33,235 nucleotides of DNA from Elusimicrobia bacterium UBA6262. GTDB taxonomy: Bacteria > CAYTYR01 > UBA6262. Both the position numbers and the translations under genes were made by a program. Each line of letters starts with the position of its first letter. Position 1 is the stretch's first letter. The notes beneath the pieces are model-generated. The model saw nothing but the letters and a program-made list of their open reading frames with translations, was not told the DNA's origin and ran no database searches. This document shows, piece by piece, positions 7,787-15,247 of this stretch. Location of the stretch: positions 1 through 33,235 of the forward strand of contig DJVG01000039.1 in assembly GCA_002441095.1 (NCBI GenBank). The letters are read 5' to 3'.

Positions 7787-9208
7787 ATGCGTAATAAAGC
7801 AGTAGTTACAATAATGTTGCTAATGATGGTGCCAGGATTTTTATGGGCTAAGGAGGAAGGGATTAAAAGCACTTTGAATGACCAGGAAGTGCTGTCTATC
7901 ACTATTTACAATTCTAATTTAGGATTGGTGAAAGATACCCGTAATATTAATTTACCCAAAGGAACCGTTGAGTTAAAATTCATGGATGTAGCCAGCCAGA
8001 TCAATCCCACTACCGTGCATATTAAATCATTGACTGCTCCCTTGAGCCTGAATATACTGGAACAAAATTACGAGTATGACCTGCTCAGCCCGGAAAAACT
8101 GATGGAAAAATTTGTCGGTAAAATGGTCAGGATCAGGGAGAAGAACCAGTATACCGGTAAAGAAGCAGTATATAATGCAAAATTACTAAGCGTCAATAAT
8201 GGACCCATTTTCCAGGTAGGGGATGAAATTTACGCGTATGCACCCGGGCAGGTAATTTATCCAGAAATACCGGAAAACCTGATCGCCCAACCGACTCTGG
8301 TTTGGCTGCTGGAAAATGAACTGGCTAAGGCGCAGAAACTGGAAGTCAGTTACCTGACCGGCGGCATCAACTGGAAAGCTGATTATGTAACGGTACTCAA
8401 TAAGGACGATAATGCCGCAGATGTGAGCGGCTGGGTGACTATTGATAACAAAAGCGGGACTACCTACAAAAATGCCGCGATCCAGTTAGTTGCCGGCGAT
8501 GTGAACAGGGCGAAGGAGCCGGAGATGCGTTATGATAAAGCTATGAGTTTGGCCGGAGCAGTAGCCAGGGAAAGCGCTTTCAAGGAAGAAAGCTTCTTTG
8601 AATATCACCTCTATACCCTGGACCGGAAAAGCACTATTAAGCAGAACCAGACCAAGCAGATCAGCCTGCTGGAGGCGGCGAACGTGCCGGTACGGAAAGA
8701 ATTGATCTTCTGGGGAGCGGAGTATTATTACCGGAGTGCCTATGGCCAGCCTATCTCAAACCAGAAAGTCGGCGTCTATATCAATGTTGACAACAAAAAG
8801 GAAAACCACTTGGGTATGCCTTTACCCAAAGGCATTATCCGGGTATATAAATCAGATCCCCGGGGCAACCTGCAATTTATCGGTGAAGATAGGATTGACC
8901 ATACGCCAAAAGACGAGACCATCAAGATCAAAATGGGAGAAGCTTTTGATGTGATCGGGGAACGGAAACAGACAGATTTTAAAGCTGTCTCCAGCACGGT
9001 CTATGAAATTGCCTGGGAGATCAGCCTGCGCAATCATAAGGACGCTGATACCAGGGTGAGCATTATTGAGCCGGTTCCCGGGGACTGGAAGATACTGCAA
9101 TCCTCGCATCGGGCCGAAAAAGTAGAAGCCCACACCTTGAAGTATGTCGTTGATGTGCCAAAAAATGGGGAAACCAAAGTGGAATACCGGGTCAGGATCA
9201 AATGGTAA
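7787..9208 (+). CDS. Exported DUF4139 domain protein
   Basis: 473-residue exported protein with an N-terminal signal peptide (VVTIMLLMMVPGFLWA). The start has a strong GAAGGAGGGGG ribosome binding site. IYNSNLGLVKDTRNINLPKGTVELKFMDV, LEVSYLTGGINWKADY and the C-terminal RAEKVEAHTLKYVVDVPKNGETKVEYRVRIKW are typical of DUF4139 (mucoidy inhibitor-like) proteins, which are beta-rich and usually periplasmic or surface-exposed. Function is unknown. It has its own ribosome binding site and stands between the signalling operon and the thiol-redox genes. Confidence 0.85.
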   Translation: MRNKAVVTIMLLMMVPGFLWAKEEGIKSTLNDQEVLSITIYNSNLGLVKDTRNINLPKGTVELKFMDVASQINPTTVHIKSLTAPLSLNILEQNYEYDLLSPEKLMEKFVGKMVRIREKNQYTGKEAVYNAKLLSVNNGPIFQVGDEIYAYAPGQVIYPEIPENLIAQPTLVWLLENELAKAQKLEVSYLTGGINWKADYVTVLNKDDNAADVSGWVTIDNKSGTTYKNAAIQLVAGDVNRAKEPEMRYDKAMSLAGAVARESAFKEESFFEYHLYTLDRKSTIKQNQTKQISLLEAANVPVRKELIFWGAEYYYRSAYGQPISNQKVGVYINVDNKKENHLGMPLPKGIIRVYKSDPRGNLQFIGEDRIDHTPKDETIKIKMGEAFDVIGERKQTDFKAVSSTVYEIAWEISLRNHKDADTRVSIIEPVPGDWKILQSSHRAEKVEAHTLKYVVDVPKNGETKVEYRVRIKW

Positions 9209-9230
9209 TAAAGCTAAGCCAGTTTAGAGC

Positions 9231-9258
9231 TTGACAAATTTTTAAAATTCATTATAAA
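9231..9258 (+). promoter_or_regulatory. Sigma70-type promoter for the CcdA-like gene
   Basis: TTGACA at 9231-9236 and TATAAA at 9253-9258, with a 16-nt spacer. Transcription should begin within a few bases of the ATG at 9266, leaving almost no leader. Confidence 0.65.
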
Positions 9259-9265
9259 GAAGATT

Positions 9266-9970
9266 ATGCTATCAGGATTAGTGCAAAATTTACAGGGATA
9301 TTTACAAGCTTCATCTCCCCTCGCGTTATTAGCGGTATTGGCGGCCGGGATCATGACCAGTTTTACGCCCTGTGTGTATCCTTTATTACCGATCACTATT
9401 ACTTTTATCGGAGCCCGTTCCAGCGGATCGCGTAGAAAAGCTTTTTTCTTATCGCTGGCTTATGCTTTAGGCATTGCGCTAACTTATACTACCTTGGGGT
9501 TGGTGGCCAGTTTATCAGGACGGCTTTTTGGCCTTATTCAGACTAGTCCGCTAGTGTTCCTGGTTATTGGTAATATTTTTATCATCATGGGCCTTTCCAT
9601 GCTTGGAGTATTTTCTTTCCCCTGGCCTAATGTGATCAAACAATTGCCGCAAACCAGGTCTGTGTTCATAGGAGCTTTTTTAATGGGTTTAGTGGCAGGA
9701 TTGGTGATGGGGCCTTGTACCGCTCCGGTCCTGGCAGTACTGCTGGCCTTTGTTTACAGCAAACAGAATATTATGTTTGGGGCATTAACCCTGTTGGTCT
9801 TTGCTATGGGCATGAATACAGTCCTGATCCTCGCCGGTACTTTCGCTGGTTTACTGGTGAATCTGCCCAAACCAGGACCTTGGATGGAACGGACCAAGAA
9901 GCTGCTCGCCTGGGCCATGATCATCATAGGAGAATACTTCCTGATCCAGATGGGGAAAATGTTGTTATAA
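9266..9970 (+). CDS. CcdA/DsbD-type transmembrane thiol reductant transporter
   Basis: 234-residue inner-membrane protein with about six hydrophobic helices. The two conserved Cys motifs are ITSFTPCVYPLLP-like near residue 36 (MTSFTPCVYPLLPIT) and GLVMGPCTAPVLAV near residue 150. These mark the DsbD transmembrane/CcdA family, which passes electrons from cytoplasmic thioredoxin to extracytoplasmic thioredoxin-like proteins. The TlpA-like gene that follows is the likely acceptor. There is no convincing ribosome binding site before ATG 9266, and the promoter is so close that the message may be leaderless; GTG 9281 with AGGATTA ahead is an alternative start. Confidence 0.9.
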   Translation: MLSGLVQNLQGYLQASSPLALLAVLAAGIMTSFTPCVYPLLPITITFIGARSSGSRRKAFFLSLAYALGIALTYTTLGLVASLSGRLFGLIQTSPLVFLVIGNIFIIMGLSMLGVFSFPWPNVIKQLPQTRSVFIGAFLMGLVAGLVMGPCTAPVLAVLLAFVYSKQNIMFGALTLLVFAMGMNTVLILAGTFAGLLVNLPKPGPWMERTKKLLAWAMIIIGEYFLIQMGKMLL

Positions 9971-9993
9971 GACATCCTAAAATTTAGGATGTC
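9971..9993 (+). terminator. AT-rich hairpin right after the CcdA-like gene
   Basis: GACATCCTAAA and TTTAGGATGTC form a perfect 11-bp stem with a single-base centre. Only a short T stretch follows, so it could be a weak terminator or an mRNA 3-prime stabiliser before the TlpA gene. Confidence 0.5.
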
Positions 9994-9995
9994 TT

Positions 9996-10030
9996 GATTA
10001 CACAGATTTAAAAAGATGATTACACAGATT
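9996..10030. repeat. Direct repeat GATTACACAGATT
   Basis: Two perfect 13-nt copies (9996-10008 and 10018-10030) separated by TAAAAAGAT, lying just upstream of the TlpA gene ribosome binding site. The unit recalls a dispersed intergenic repeat type that I associate with several environmental genomes. Confidence 0.75.
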
Positions 10031-10047
10031 AATGAGGAGGATCAATA

Positions 10048-10560
10048 ATGAAGAAGATAATTTCTATAATAGGAGTTTTTGTTTTCATAGCTGGGTTTGC
10101 TTTGCCCTGTATGGCGCAGAGTGCCAACAAGCCAGCTGGCACTCCCGGCGGGCAAGCTATTGATTTTACCCTGAAAAATCTGGCTGGCAAAGAGATCAAT
10201 TTAATGAAAGATTTTGCTAAAAAGAAAGTTATTATCCTGGTCTTCAGCGCGACGTGGTGCCCTTATTGTGTACAAGAGATCCCGGCTTTGAAAGCTATTT
10301 ATAATAAATACAATTTTAAAGGCGTAGAAATTATTCATATTGATCCACAGGAAAGCCGGGACAGGGTGCAGAGACTGGTGGATAAATACAAGATACCATA
10401 TCCGGTATTGCTTGATGAAAAAGGCGAAATAACCGGCAAGTATAAAATATTGGGATTACCCACTATTATATATTTAGACCAAAAAAGGAATATCAAGTGG
10501 CGTTCTTCCGGAGGAGAACAGGATTATGAGGGTCGGTTAAAAGAATTAGGGATCAAATAA
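10048..10560 (+). CDS. TlpA/ResA-like exported thioredoxin
   Basis: 170-residue thioredoxin-fold protein with a signal peptide (IISIIGVFVFIAGFALPCMAQ) and a redox-active Cys71-Pro-Tyr-Cys74 in FSATWCPYCVQEIP. The cis-Pro loop is LGLPTIIYLD. It is an AhpC/TSA-TlpA family member expected to act outside the cytoplasmic membrane, reducing disulfides of envelope proteins or apocytochromes with electrons from the CcdA-like protein just upstream. The start is preceded by GAGGAGGATC. No cytochrome genes are in the window, so the exact client is unknown. Confidence 0.9.
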   Translation: MKKIISIIGVFVFIAGFALPCMAQSANKPAGTPGGQAIDFTLKNLAGKEINLMKDFAKKKVIILVFSATWCPYCVQEIPALKAIYNKYNFKGVEIIHIDPQESRDRVQRLVDKYKIPYPVLLDEKGEITGKYKILGLPTIIYLDQKRNIKWRSSGGEQDYEGRLKELGIK

Positions 10561-10574
10561 GGGAGGATAACAGC

Positions 10575-10763
10575 ATGAAAGCAAAAGTAAACAGCGATAC
10601 TTGTATCGGTTGCAGTTTGTGTGCTGATAATTGTCCCGATGTTTTCAAAATGGATGGCGATTTAGCGGTAGTCATCATTGATGTCATCCCATCCAATGCC
10701 GAAGACACCGCCAGGGAAGCAGCCCAAAATTGCCCGGTGGAAGCAATTACTATCGAAGATTAA
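10575..10763 (+). CDS. Mono-cluster [4Fe-4S] ferredoxin
   Basis: 62-residue ferredoxin. Cys10, Cys13, Cys16 and Cys53 (CIGCSLC and NCPVEAI) are positioned like the four ligands of single-cluster Desulfovibrio/Thermotoga-type ferredoxins; Cys20 is an extra Cys in NCPDVF. It is preceded by GGGAGGATAA. It serves as a low-potential electron carrier and lies next to rubredoxin and flavo-diiron protein genes, suggesting a shared electron-transfer chain. Confidence 0.92.
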   Translation: MKAKVNSDTCIGCSLCADNCPDVFKMDGDLAVVIIDVIPSNAEDTAREAAQNCPVEAITIED

Positions 10764-10789
10764 AATTAAACAGGGATTTGAAGCCAGAG

Positions 10790-10822
10790 CGTTTAGTATT
10801 TAGAATTTAGGGCTTAGAATTT
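10790..10822. repeat. Single-arm word repeat (TTTAG-type)
   Basis: GTTTAGTATTTAGAATTTAGG followed by GCTTAGAATTT: several degenerate copies of a TTTAGNATTTAGA word ahead of the rubredoxin gene, without a clear reverse-complement arm. It looks like half of the foldback elements seen elsewhere in the window. Confidence 0.55.
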
Positions 10823-10839
10823 CCTCCGAAGGAGAAGGT

Positions 10840-10998
10840 ATGGATAAATTCAAATGTTTAGTTTGTGGCTATATCTATGACCCGGCCAAAGGAGATCCGG
10901 ATAATGGCATTGCTCCGGGAACTTCTTTTGAACAATTGCCTGAAGGCTGGGTGTGTCCGGAATGCGGCGCGCCTAAAGACCAGTTCGAGAAAATGTAA
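10840..10998 (+). CDS. Rubredoxin
   Basis: A 52-residue protein beginning MDKFKCLVCGYIYDPAKGD and ending near GWVCPECGAPKDQFEKM. Two CxxCG-type knuckles (CLVCG and CPECG) bind one iron, and the length is typical of rubredoxins. CGAAGGAGAAGG provides a ribosome binding site. Rubredoxin is the usual electron donor to FprA-type flavo-diiron proteins, which is exactly the next gene. Confidence 0.95.
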   Translation: MDKFKCLVCGYIYDPAKGDPDNGIAPGTSFEQLPEGWVCPECGAPKDQFEKM

Positions 10999-11002
10999 AA
11001 TA

Positions 11003-11112
11003 CAGTTTCAAGTTACGTGTTTCAGGTTACGAGTTTTGAAAAATACAGATAATATGTAAACATATATTTCACCTTAACTCGTAACTCGCAAACTCGCAAC
11101 TCGTAACTTTTT
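11003..11112. repeat. Intergenic foldback repeat, GTTACGAGTT word
   Basis: The left arm has degenerate repeats of GTTTCAAGTTACGTGTTTC and GGTTACGAGTT; the right arm has AACTCGTAACTCGCAAACTC and GCAACTCGTAACT. The arms are reverse complements at the word level. The loop contains the palindrome ATATGTAAACATAT at 11052-11065. The element fills the gap between rubredoxin and fprA. Confidence 0.8.
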
Positions 11113-11123
11113 GTGAGGGTGTT

Positions 11124-12317
11124 ATGAAACCATTTGAGATTGCCAATAAGGTGTTCTGGGTGGGGGCGATACATCCGGAATTACGACTTTTTGATGACCT
11201 GTTCCCGACTAAACACGGGACCACTTATAATTCTTACCTGGTAAAAGGACAGAAGAAGATAGCCCTGGTCGATACCGTGAAGGGAATATTCGCGCAGGAT
11301 TTCATGGCCAACCTGAAAACTGTTTGCGATCCGGCCAAGATCGATTATTTGGTCGTCAACCATACGGAGCCGGATCACTCTGGTTCGTTCCAGGAATTCC
11401 TGAAGATCAACCCACATGTTACCGTGGTGATCACCAAGCCTGGCGCGCTTTTTCTCCAAGAGCTTACTAATAATAAATTTAATGTGTTGGAAGCCAGTGA
11501 CGAGCTGAGTATTGACCTGGGCGGCCGCACCCTGAAATTTGTCATTGCTCCGTTCCTGCACTGGCCTGATACCATGTTCACCTATTTGGCCGAGGACCAG
11601 ATATTATTCCCTTGTGATGCCTTTGGCAGCCACTATTATAGTGAGACCGGGATGTTTAATGATACTTCCGGTGATTTTAGCGAAGATTTTGCTTTTTATT
11701 TTGACTGCCTGGTCCGGCCGTTCAAGAAAAAGGTGCTCCTGGCCATAGCCAAGGTCAAGGATGTGCCGGTGAAGATAATTGCTCCCAGCCATGGACCGAT
11801 CCACCGGGCCGATCCCCTGCAGTATGTCCAGAAATACCGGGAATTTTCTACGGTCGAAAAACTGCCTGCCGGAAAAAAGAGTATCCTGGTACTCTATCTC
11901 TCTGCCCATAAGAATACAGAAAAGATCACCCAGCAGATTGCCGCCGGATTAAAAACTGAGAAAACTGAAGTAAAGGTTATCCATATACCTGAAGTAAACC
12001 TGGACGAGATCCGCAATGAGCTGGAAAAAGCCGATGGATTACTGATCGGTTCGCCTACTATAAACAGGGATATACCTAAGCCGGTTTGGGATGTGCTCGG
12101 GCTTTTTCAAACAGTTAGCCATGAACTAAAGTTAACCGCTGCTTATGGTTCATTTGGTTGGAGCGGGGAAGCGGTTCAAATGATCGCAGACAGGTTCAAA
12201 AGCCTGAAACTTAAAACCTTTGAACCTGGCTATAAAGTGAACTTTGCGCCGACTTCTGCGGATTTAGACGCGGCCAGGGACTTTGGGAAAAAATTTAGTG
12301 AGGCTATACTCGTATGA
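11124..12317 (+). CDS. fprA: FprA-type flavo-diiron protein (O2/NO reductase)
   Basis: 397-residue A-type flavoprotein. The N-terminal metallo-beta-lactamase-like domain carries the diiron ligands in NHTEPDHSG (His80, Glu82, Asp84, with His85), further metal-site residues in APFLHWPDT, FPCDAFGSHY and APSHGPIHR, and the C-terminal flavodoxin domain starts at about residue 250 with SILVLYLSAHKNTEKI. The family reduces O2 to water or NO to N2O in anaerobes using rubredoxin as donor, and a rubredoxin gene lies just upstream. The start has a GTGAGGGTG ribosome binding site. It overlaps the FHA gene by 4 nt. Confidence 0.95.
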   Translation: MKPFEIANKVFWVGAIHPELRLFDDLFPTKHGTTYNSYLVKGQKKIALVDTVKGIFAQDFMANLKTVCDPAKIDYLVVNHTEPDHSGSFQEFLKINPHVTVVITKPGALFLQELTNNKFNVLEASDELSIDLGGRTLKFVIAPFLHWPDTMFTYLAEDQILFPCDAFGSHYYSETGMFNDTSGDFSEDFAFYFDCLVRPFKKKVLLAIAKVKDVPVKIIAPSHGPIHRADPLQYVQKYREFSTVEKLPAGKKSILVLYLSAHKNTEKITQQIAAGLKTEKTEVKVIHIPEVNLDEIRNELEKADGLLIGSPTINRDIPKPVWDVLGLFQTVSHELKLTAAYGSFGWSGEAVQMIADRFKSLKLKTFEPGYKVNFAPTSADLDAARDFGKKFSEAILV

Positions 12318-12622
12318 AGTTAATGACCATTACCGTAACCAATGGTAGCCATAAAGGTGAGACATTTTTTGTGGCAGATAATTCTTCTATTATTATCGGA
12401 CGCGGGGAAGAGGCTAGTTTACGGATAGCCGATGATCATCGCTCTTCCCGCAAACATGCCATTATTGGTTTGCAAGAAGGTAATGCTTATGTATCGGACC
12501 TGTCCAGCACCAATGGCACTTTTATAGGCAAAATACAGGTGCGCGGCCGGGAACAGTTGAAAGAAGGAGATATTGTTTTTATTGGCCGGACCTATTTTAA
12601 GATCACTATTAAAGAGCAGTAA
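12314..12622 (+). CDS. FHA domain protein
   Basis: 102-residue stand-alone forkhead-associated domain, which binds phosphothreonine peptides. Signature residues are IIIGRGEEASLRI (GR), SSRKHAII (SxxH) and LSSTNGTFI (NG). The ATG overlaps the fprA stop codon. No Ser/Thr kinase is encoded in the window, so the partner is unknown; the link with fprA may be only transcriptional. Confidence 0.92.
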   Translation: MKLMTITVTNGSHKGETFFVADNSSIIIGRGEEASLRIADDHRSSRKHAIIGLQEGNAYVSDLSSTNGTFIGKIQVRGREQLKEGDIVFIGRTYFKITIKEQ

Positions 12623-12645
12623 CCGAAGGGGAGTAATCCGCATTT

Positions 12646-13116
12646 ATGGAGAAGATCTATTTGACCAGGGAAGCATACCAGAAGATCAAGGAAGAGATTG
12701 ATTTTTTGAAAACAACTAAACGGAAACAATTAGCCAGGGAAATCGGCGAAGCCAGGGAAAAAGGCGATATTTCGGAAAACGCTGAATACGATGCGGCGAA
12801 AGAAGCGCAAGCCCTTAATGAGAAAAAGATCAGCGAGCTGGAAGGCAAGCTGGGCCGCTCCGAGATACTTGATGAATCCAGGATACCCAAAGACTTGATA
12901 TCTATTGGTTCAATAGTAAAATTGTTAGATCTTGGGTGCAATGAGGAAGAGTGCTATACCCTGGTCTCGGAAATGGAAGCTAATTATGCCGAGGGCAAGA
13001 TCTCGATCAATTCGCCGATCGGCAAGGGCTTGCTGGGCTTTAAGAAAGACGACATAGTGGAGATCAAAATACCGACGGGGATCTTGAAATACAAGATAGT
13101 AGAAATTTCCCGCTAA
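12646..13116 (+). CDS. greA: Transcription elongation factor GreA
   Basis: 156-residue Gre factor. The N-terminal coiled coil contains the catalytic-tip acidic pair in EAREKGDISENAEYDAAKE, which stimulates transcript cleavage by backtracked RNA polymerase. The C-terminal FKBP-like domain contains SPIGKGLLGFKKDDIVEIKIPTG. Length and motifs are typical. GGGGAG precedes the start. It is separated from the FHA gene by 23 nt and probably cotranscribed. Confidence 0.96.
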   Translation: MEKIYLTREAYQKIKEEIDFLKTTKRKQLAREIGEAREKGDISENAEYDAAKEAQALNEKKISELEGKLGRSEILDESRIPKDLISIGSIVKLLDLGCNEEECYTLVSEMEANYAEGKISINSPIGKGLLGFKKDDIVEIKIPTGILKYKIVEISR

Positions 13117-13135
13117 TTTAGCGCTGTATTAAGGC

Positions 13136-13164
13136 TTGACAAAGCAACAGAAAATGATTAATAT
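13136..13164 (+). promoter_or_regulatory. Sigma70-type promoter for the barrel-lipoprotein unit
   Basis: TTGACA at 13136-13141 and TAATAT at 13159-13164 with the optimal 17-nt spacer, upstream of an AGAGGGGAG ribosome binding site and the ATG at 13200. Confidence 0.75.
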
Positions 13165-13199
13165 AAACATGTTTTAAATTTTACCTAGAGGGGAGCACG

Positions 13200-14060
13200 A
13201 TGAAAAAAATCCTGTTTTTTTGTTTGAGCTTGGTTGTTTTATCATCAGTAGCATCTGCTGATCCTATCCTGACCGAACAGGTCAAAGGCGTAGCCGCCAA
13301 TAACCTGGAAGCCGGCCTGGGAATTTCCTATGGTAAGGACACCTGGGATTGGGATAGCAATATTACAGGTGAGAATAGTTTATCGCTGACTGTCATACAG
13401 GCAATATTTAAATACGGCTTGACTGATCAACTGCAGTTAAACATGACTCTCCCGTACCGGTCCTGGAAATCTAAGATCGAAGCCAATGGCGCGAGCACCA
13501 GCACTGATGATTCAGGCATTGGCCAAATTGGTCTTGGCGCAAAATACAGTATAAATGATATGGTCGCGGTTGGCTTGGATCTCCAAACTCCGACTGGCGA
13601 TGTGGATAAAGGATTAGGTGAAGGCACCAATGTTGGTTTATTATTAGCCTGCGCGCGTGAATTGAAACCGGTAGTTATTTCCGGTAATATTGGCTATTTG
13701 ATGAAAAGCGAATATGAAGATGAGCATGATGTCAAGCATGATCCTGCTGATCTGTTCATTATCAGGGCGGCAGTGGAATACCCGCTGAATGAATTTTCTC
13801 CTTTTGCCGAATTCCAGGCCCAGTTTTTTGGCAAGTCCAAAATTGCCAGCTATGATATTAATGAATCTAGCGGGTCAACCCTTGACCTGTTAGTCGGCAG
13901 TCAGTATGCCCGGGACAACTTTAAGGCTAAATTAGGAATCCAGTTTGCCTTAGGGGACGAGGATCTGCGCATCGGCCGGATGCAGTTTTATGATTCCGCG
14001 GACTGGAAAATTGTCGCTACCGTGTCGTATGCATTTAATTTAATAGGGGGGAGCAAGTAA
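13200..14060 (+). CDS. Predicted outer-membrane beta-barrel protein
   Basis: 286-residue exported protein with a signal peptide (MKKILFFCLSLVVLSSVASA). The mature chain has alternating hydrophobic strands ending in aromatic residues (FKYGLTDQLQLNMTLPYRSW, GLGAKYSINDMVAVGLDLQTP, AAVEYPLNEFSPFAEFQAQFF, KIVATVSYAFNL), as expected of an 8-14 stranded barrel of the transporter-like/meta-pathway barrel type. It implies an outer membrane. It directly abuts a lipoprotein gene with no intergenic base, so the two may form a complex. The transported substrate cannot be inferred. Confidence 0.75.
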   Translation: MKKILFFCLSLVVLSSVASADPILTEQVKGVAANNLEAGLGISYGKDTWDWDSNITGENSLSLTVIQAIFKYGLTDQLQLNMTLPYRSWKSKIEANGASTSTDDSGIGQIGLGAKYSINDMVAVGLDLQTPTGDVDKGLGEGTNVGLLLACARELKPVVISGNIGYLMKSEYEDEHDVKHDPADLFIIRAAVEYPLNEFSPFAEFQAQFFGKSKIASYDINESSGSTLDLLVGSQYARDNFKAKLGIQFALGDEDLRIGRMQFYDSADWKIVATVSYAFNLIGGSK

Positions 14061-15077
14061 ATGAAAAAATTTATAGTGTTCACCAGCTTGCTGCTAATAG
14101 GATTATTATTGCTCACCGGTTGCGGTGACAACAAAAAGAAAGCAGAATTATTCGGTTTGACCAATACAGCAACAACAGTGACTTCTTCTGCCCTGGATAC
14201 GCAATTAGCGACTACCGCAGAGGCGTTATACACAGTAGCCGGAGTAGGCGCAGGAGCAGGGACAACCTCCTTTGGAGTCCCCGGGCGCAGGTATGTAGGC
14301 ACAAATATGGACAGTCTTGGTGAAGCTGATGATGAGGGTTTTTATACTATTACTGCCCCAGGATTATCAGGTATTACCTGCAAATTGCAGTTCAAAAAAG
14401 GCTCCGAGGTGGTATATTTCAACATGGAACAGATCTTTGGCCAGAATATGGGTACTTTGCAGTTATATCCTTCTGATAGCCTGACCTCCACCCCAGTCAC
14501 GCTGGCGGACATGCCTACGACGAATCCTATACTTCTGGCGGCATTTTTCCCCAAGTACATACCAGCCATGTTCTGTAAACTGGATGGCACGGCTCTGGCC
14601 TGGCACACGATTGCCGCAGCTGATGTAGCAGGAGACCCGACCAACGCCGAGAGCACTATACTGGCAGCTCTGGTTGATTTCATCAATGCTAATTTTCCGG
14701 ATACGATGGAAAATACGGTTACCGGCAGACATGGTGGAGCGACAATTGCGCTTAGCCTGACTGCTGAAATGCCTGCTAATAAACCAACAGATGCAGATCC
14801 GGCAGAGTTGACCGGCAGCGGGACCGTTACCCTGGATACCGGGGAGATCCTGACCATAGTTTCGGATGTAACTGTGGGCGCCAACGGGCCAATAGGCGGT
14901 ACGCAAACCTTTGAGTCCACTACCAGCGGCCTGAGCGGCGTTTTGACCTTCCATACTGACCAGACCCTGACCGGGACGATCTCCCGGGATGGTGTAGCGA
15001 TAGCTACTATTGCCATTGCTGCTGATGGCACCGGAACTTTGACCAATATTGCTACAGGAGCAGTAACTGCTATATAA
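14061..15077 (+). CDS. Lipoprotein of unknown function
   Basis: 338-residue protein with a lipoprotein signal peptide ending in the lipobox LLTGC (Cys at about residue 21). The mature part is Thr/Ala/Gly-rich and low in charge; its C-terminal third (from about 240) is a set of short beta repeats (GSGTVTLDTGEILTIVSDV, SGLSGVLTFHTDQTLTGTI, GVAIATIAIAADGTGTL) reminiscent of extended beta structures. No family recognised. ATG follows the barrel stop immediately, and GGGGGGAG inside the end of the barrel gene supplies its ribosome binding site. Confidence 0.8.
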   Translation: MKKFIVFTSLLLIGLLLLTGCGDNKKKAELFGLTNTATTVTSSALDTQLATTAEALYTVAGVGAGAGTTSFGVPGRRYVGTNMDSLGEADDEGFYTITAPGLSGITCKLQFKKGSEVVYFNMEQIFGQNMGTLQLYPSDSLTSTPVTLADMPTTNPILLAAFFPKYIPAMFCKLDGTALAWHTIAAADVAGDPTNAESTILAALVDFINANFPDTMENTVTGRHGGATIALSLTAEMPANKPTDADPAELTGSGTVTLDTGEILTIVSDVTVGANGPIGGTQTFESTTSGLSGVLTFHTDQTLTGTISRDGVAIATIAIAADGTGTLTNIATGAVTAI

Positions 15078-15095
15078 TAATAGGTAAGGATACTT

Positions 15096-15131
15096 AAAGG
15101 AGGCGTCTTAAAAGTGCCTCCTTTATTTTTC
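15096..15131 (+). terminator. Strong intrinsic terminator
   Basis: AAAGGAGGC (15096-15104) pairs with GCCTCCTTT (15116-15124), a perfect 9-bp stem with an 11-nt loop, followed by ATTTTTC. It ends the barrel-lipoprotein transcript just before the SOS-type promoter. Confidence 0.9.
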
Positions 15132-15132
15132 C

Positions 15133-15161
15133 TTGACAACCATACAGATGTATGGTACAAG
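15133..15161 (+). promoter_or_regulatory. Promoter of the dinD-lexA-dinB unit
   Basis: TTGACA at 15133-15138 and TACAAG at 15156-15161 with a 17-nt spacer. The spacer is completely occupied by a palindromic operator, so repressor binding would block RNA polymerase directly. Confidence 0.7.
15139..15156. promoter_or_regulatory. Palindromic operator, candidate LexA box
   Basis: ACCATACAGATGTATGGT: perfect 7-nt arms ACCATAC and GTATGGT around AGAT. It lies between the -35 and -10 elements of a unit that contains lexA itself and a Y-family polymerase. It resembles neither the E. coli CTG-N10-CAG box nor the Bacillus GAAC-N4-GTTC box in sequence, but has the same size and symmetry. Confidence 0.7.
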
Positions 15162-15209
15162 CTCGGCAGACGGTAACCGGTGTCGAAACCCGAAAATGAA
15201 TTTAAAATC

Positions 15210-15234
15210 TTGAGGTGCCAAATTGTCACCTCAA
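15210..15234 (+). promoter_or_regulatory. Leader hairpin next to the dinD-like ribosome binding site
   Basis: TTGAGGTG and CACCTCAA form a perfect 8-bp stem with a 9-nt loop, directly before AAGGAAGG. No T-run follows, so it is not a terminator; it could tune translation or be a protein site. Confidence 0.55.
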
Positions 15235-15247
15235 AAGGAAGGATTAC

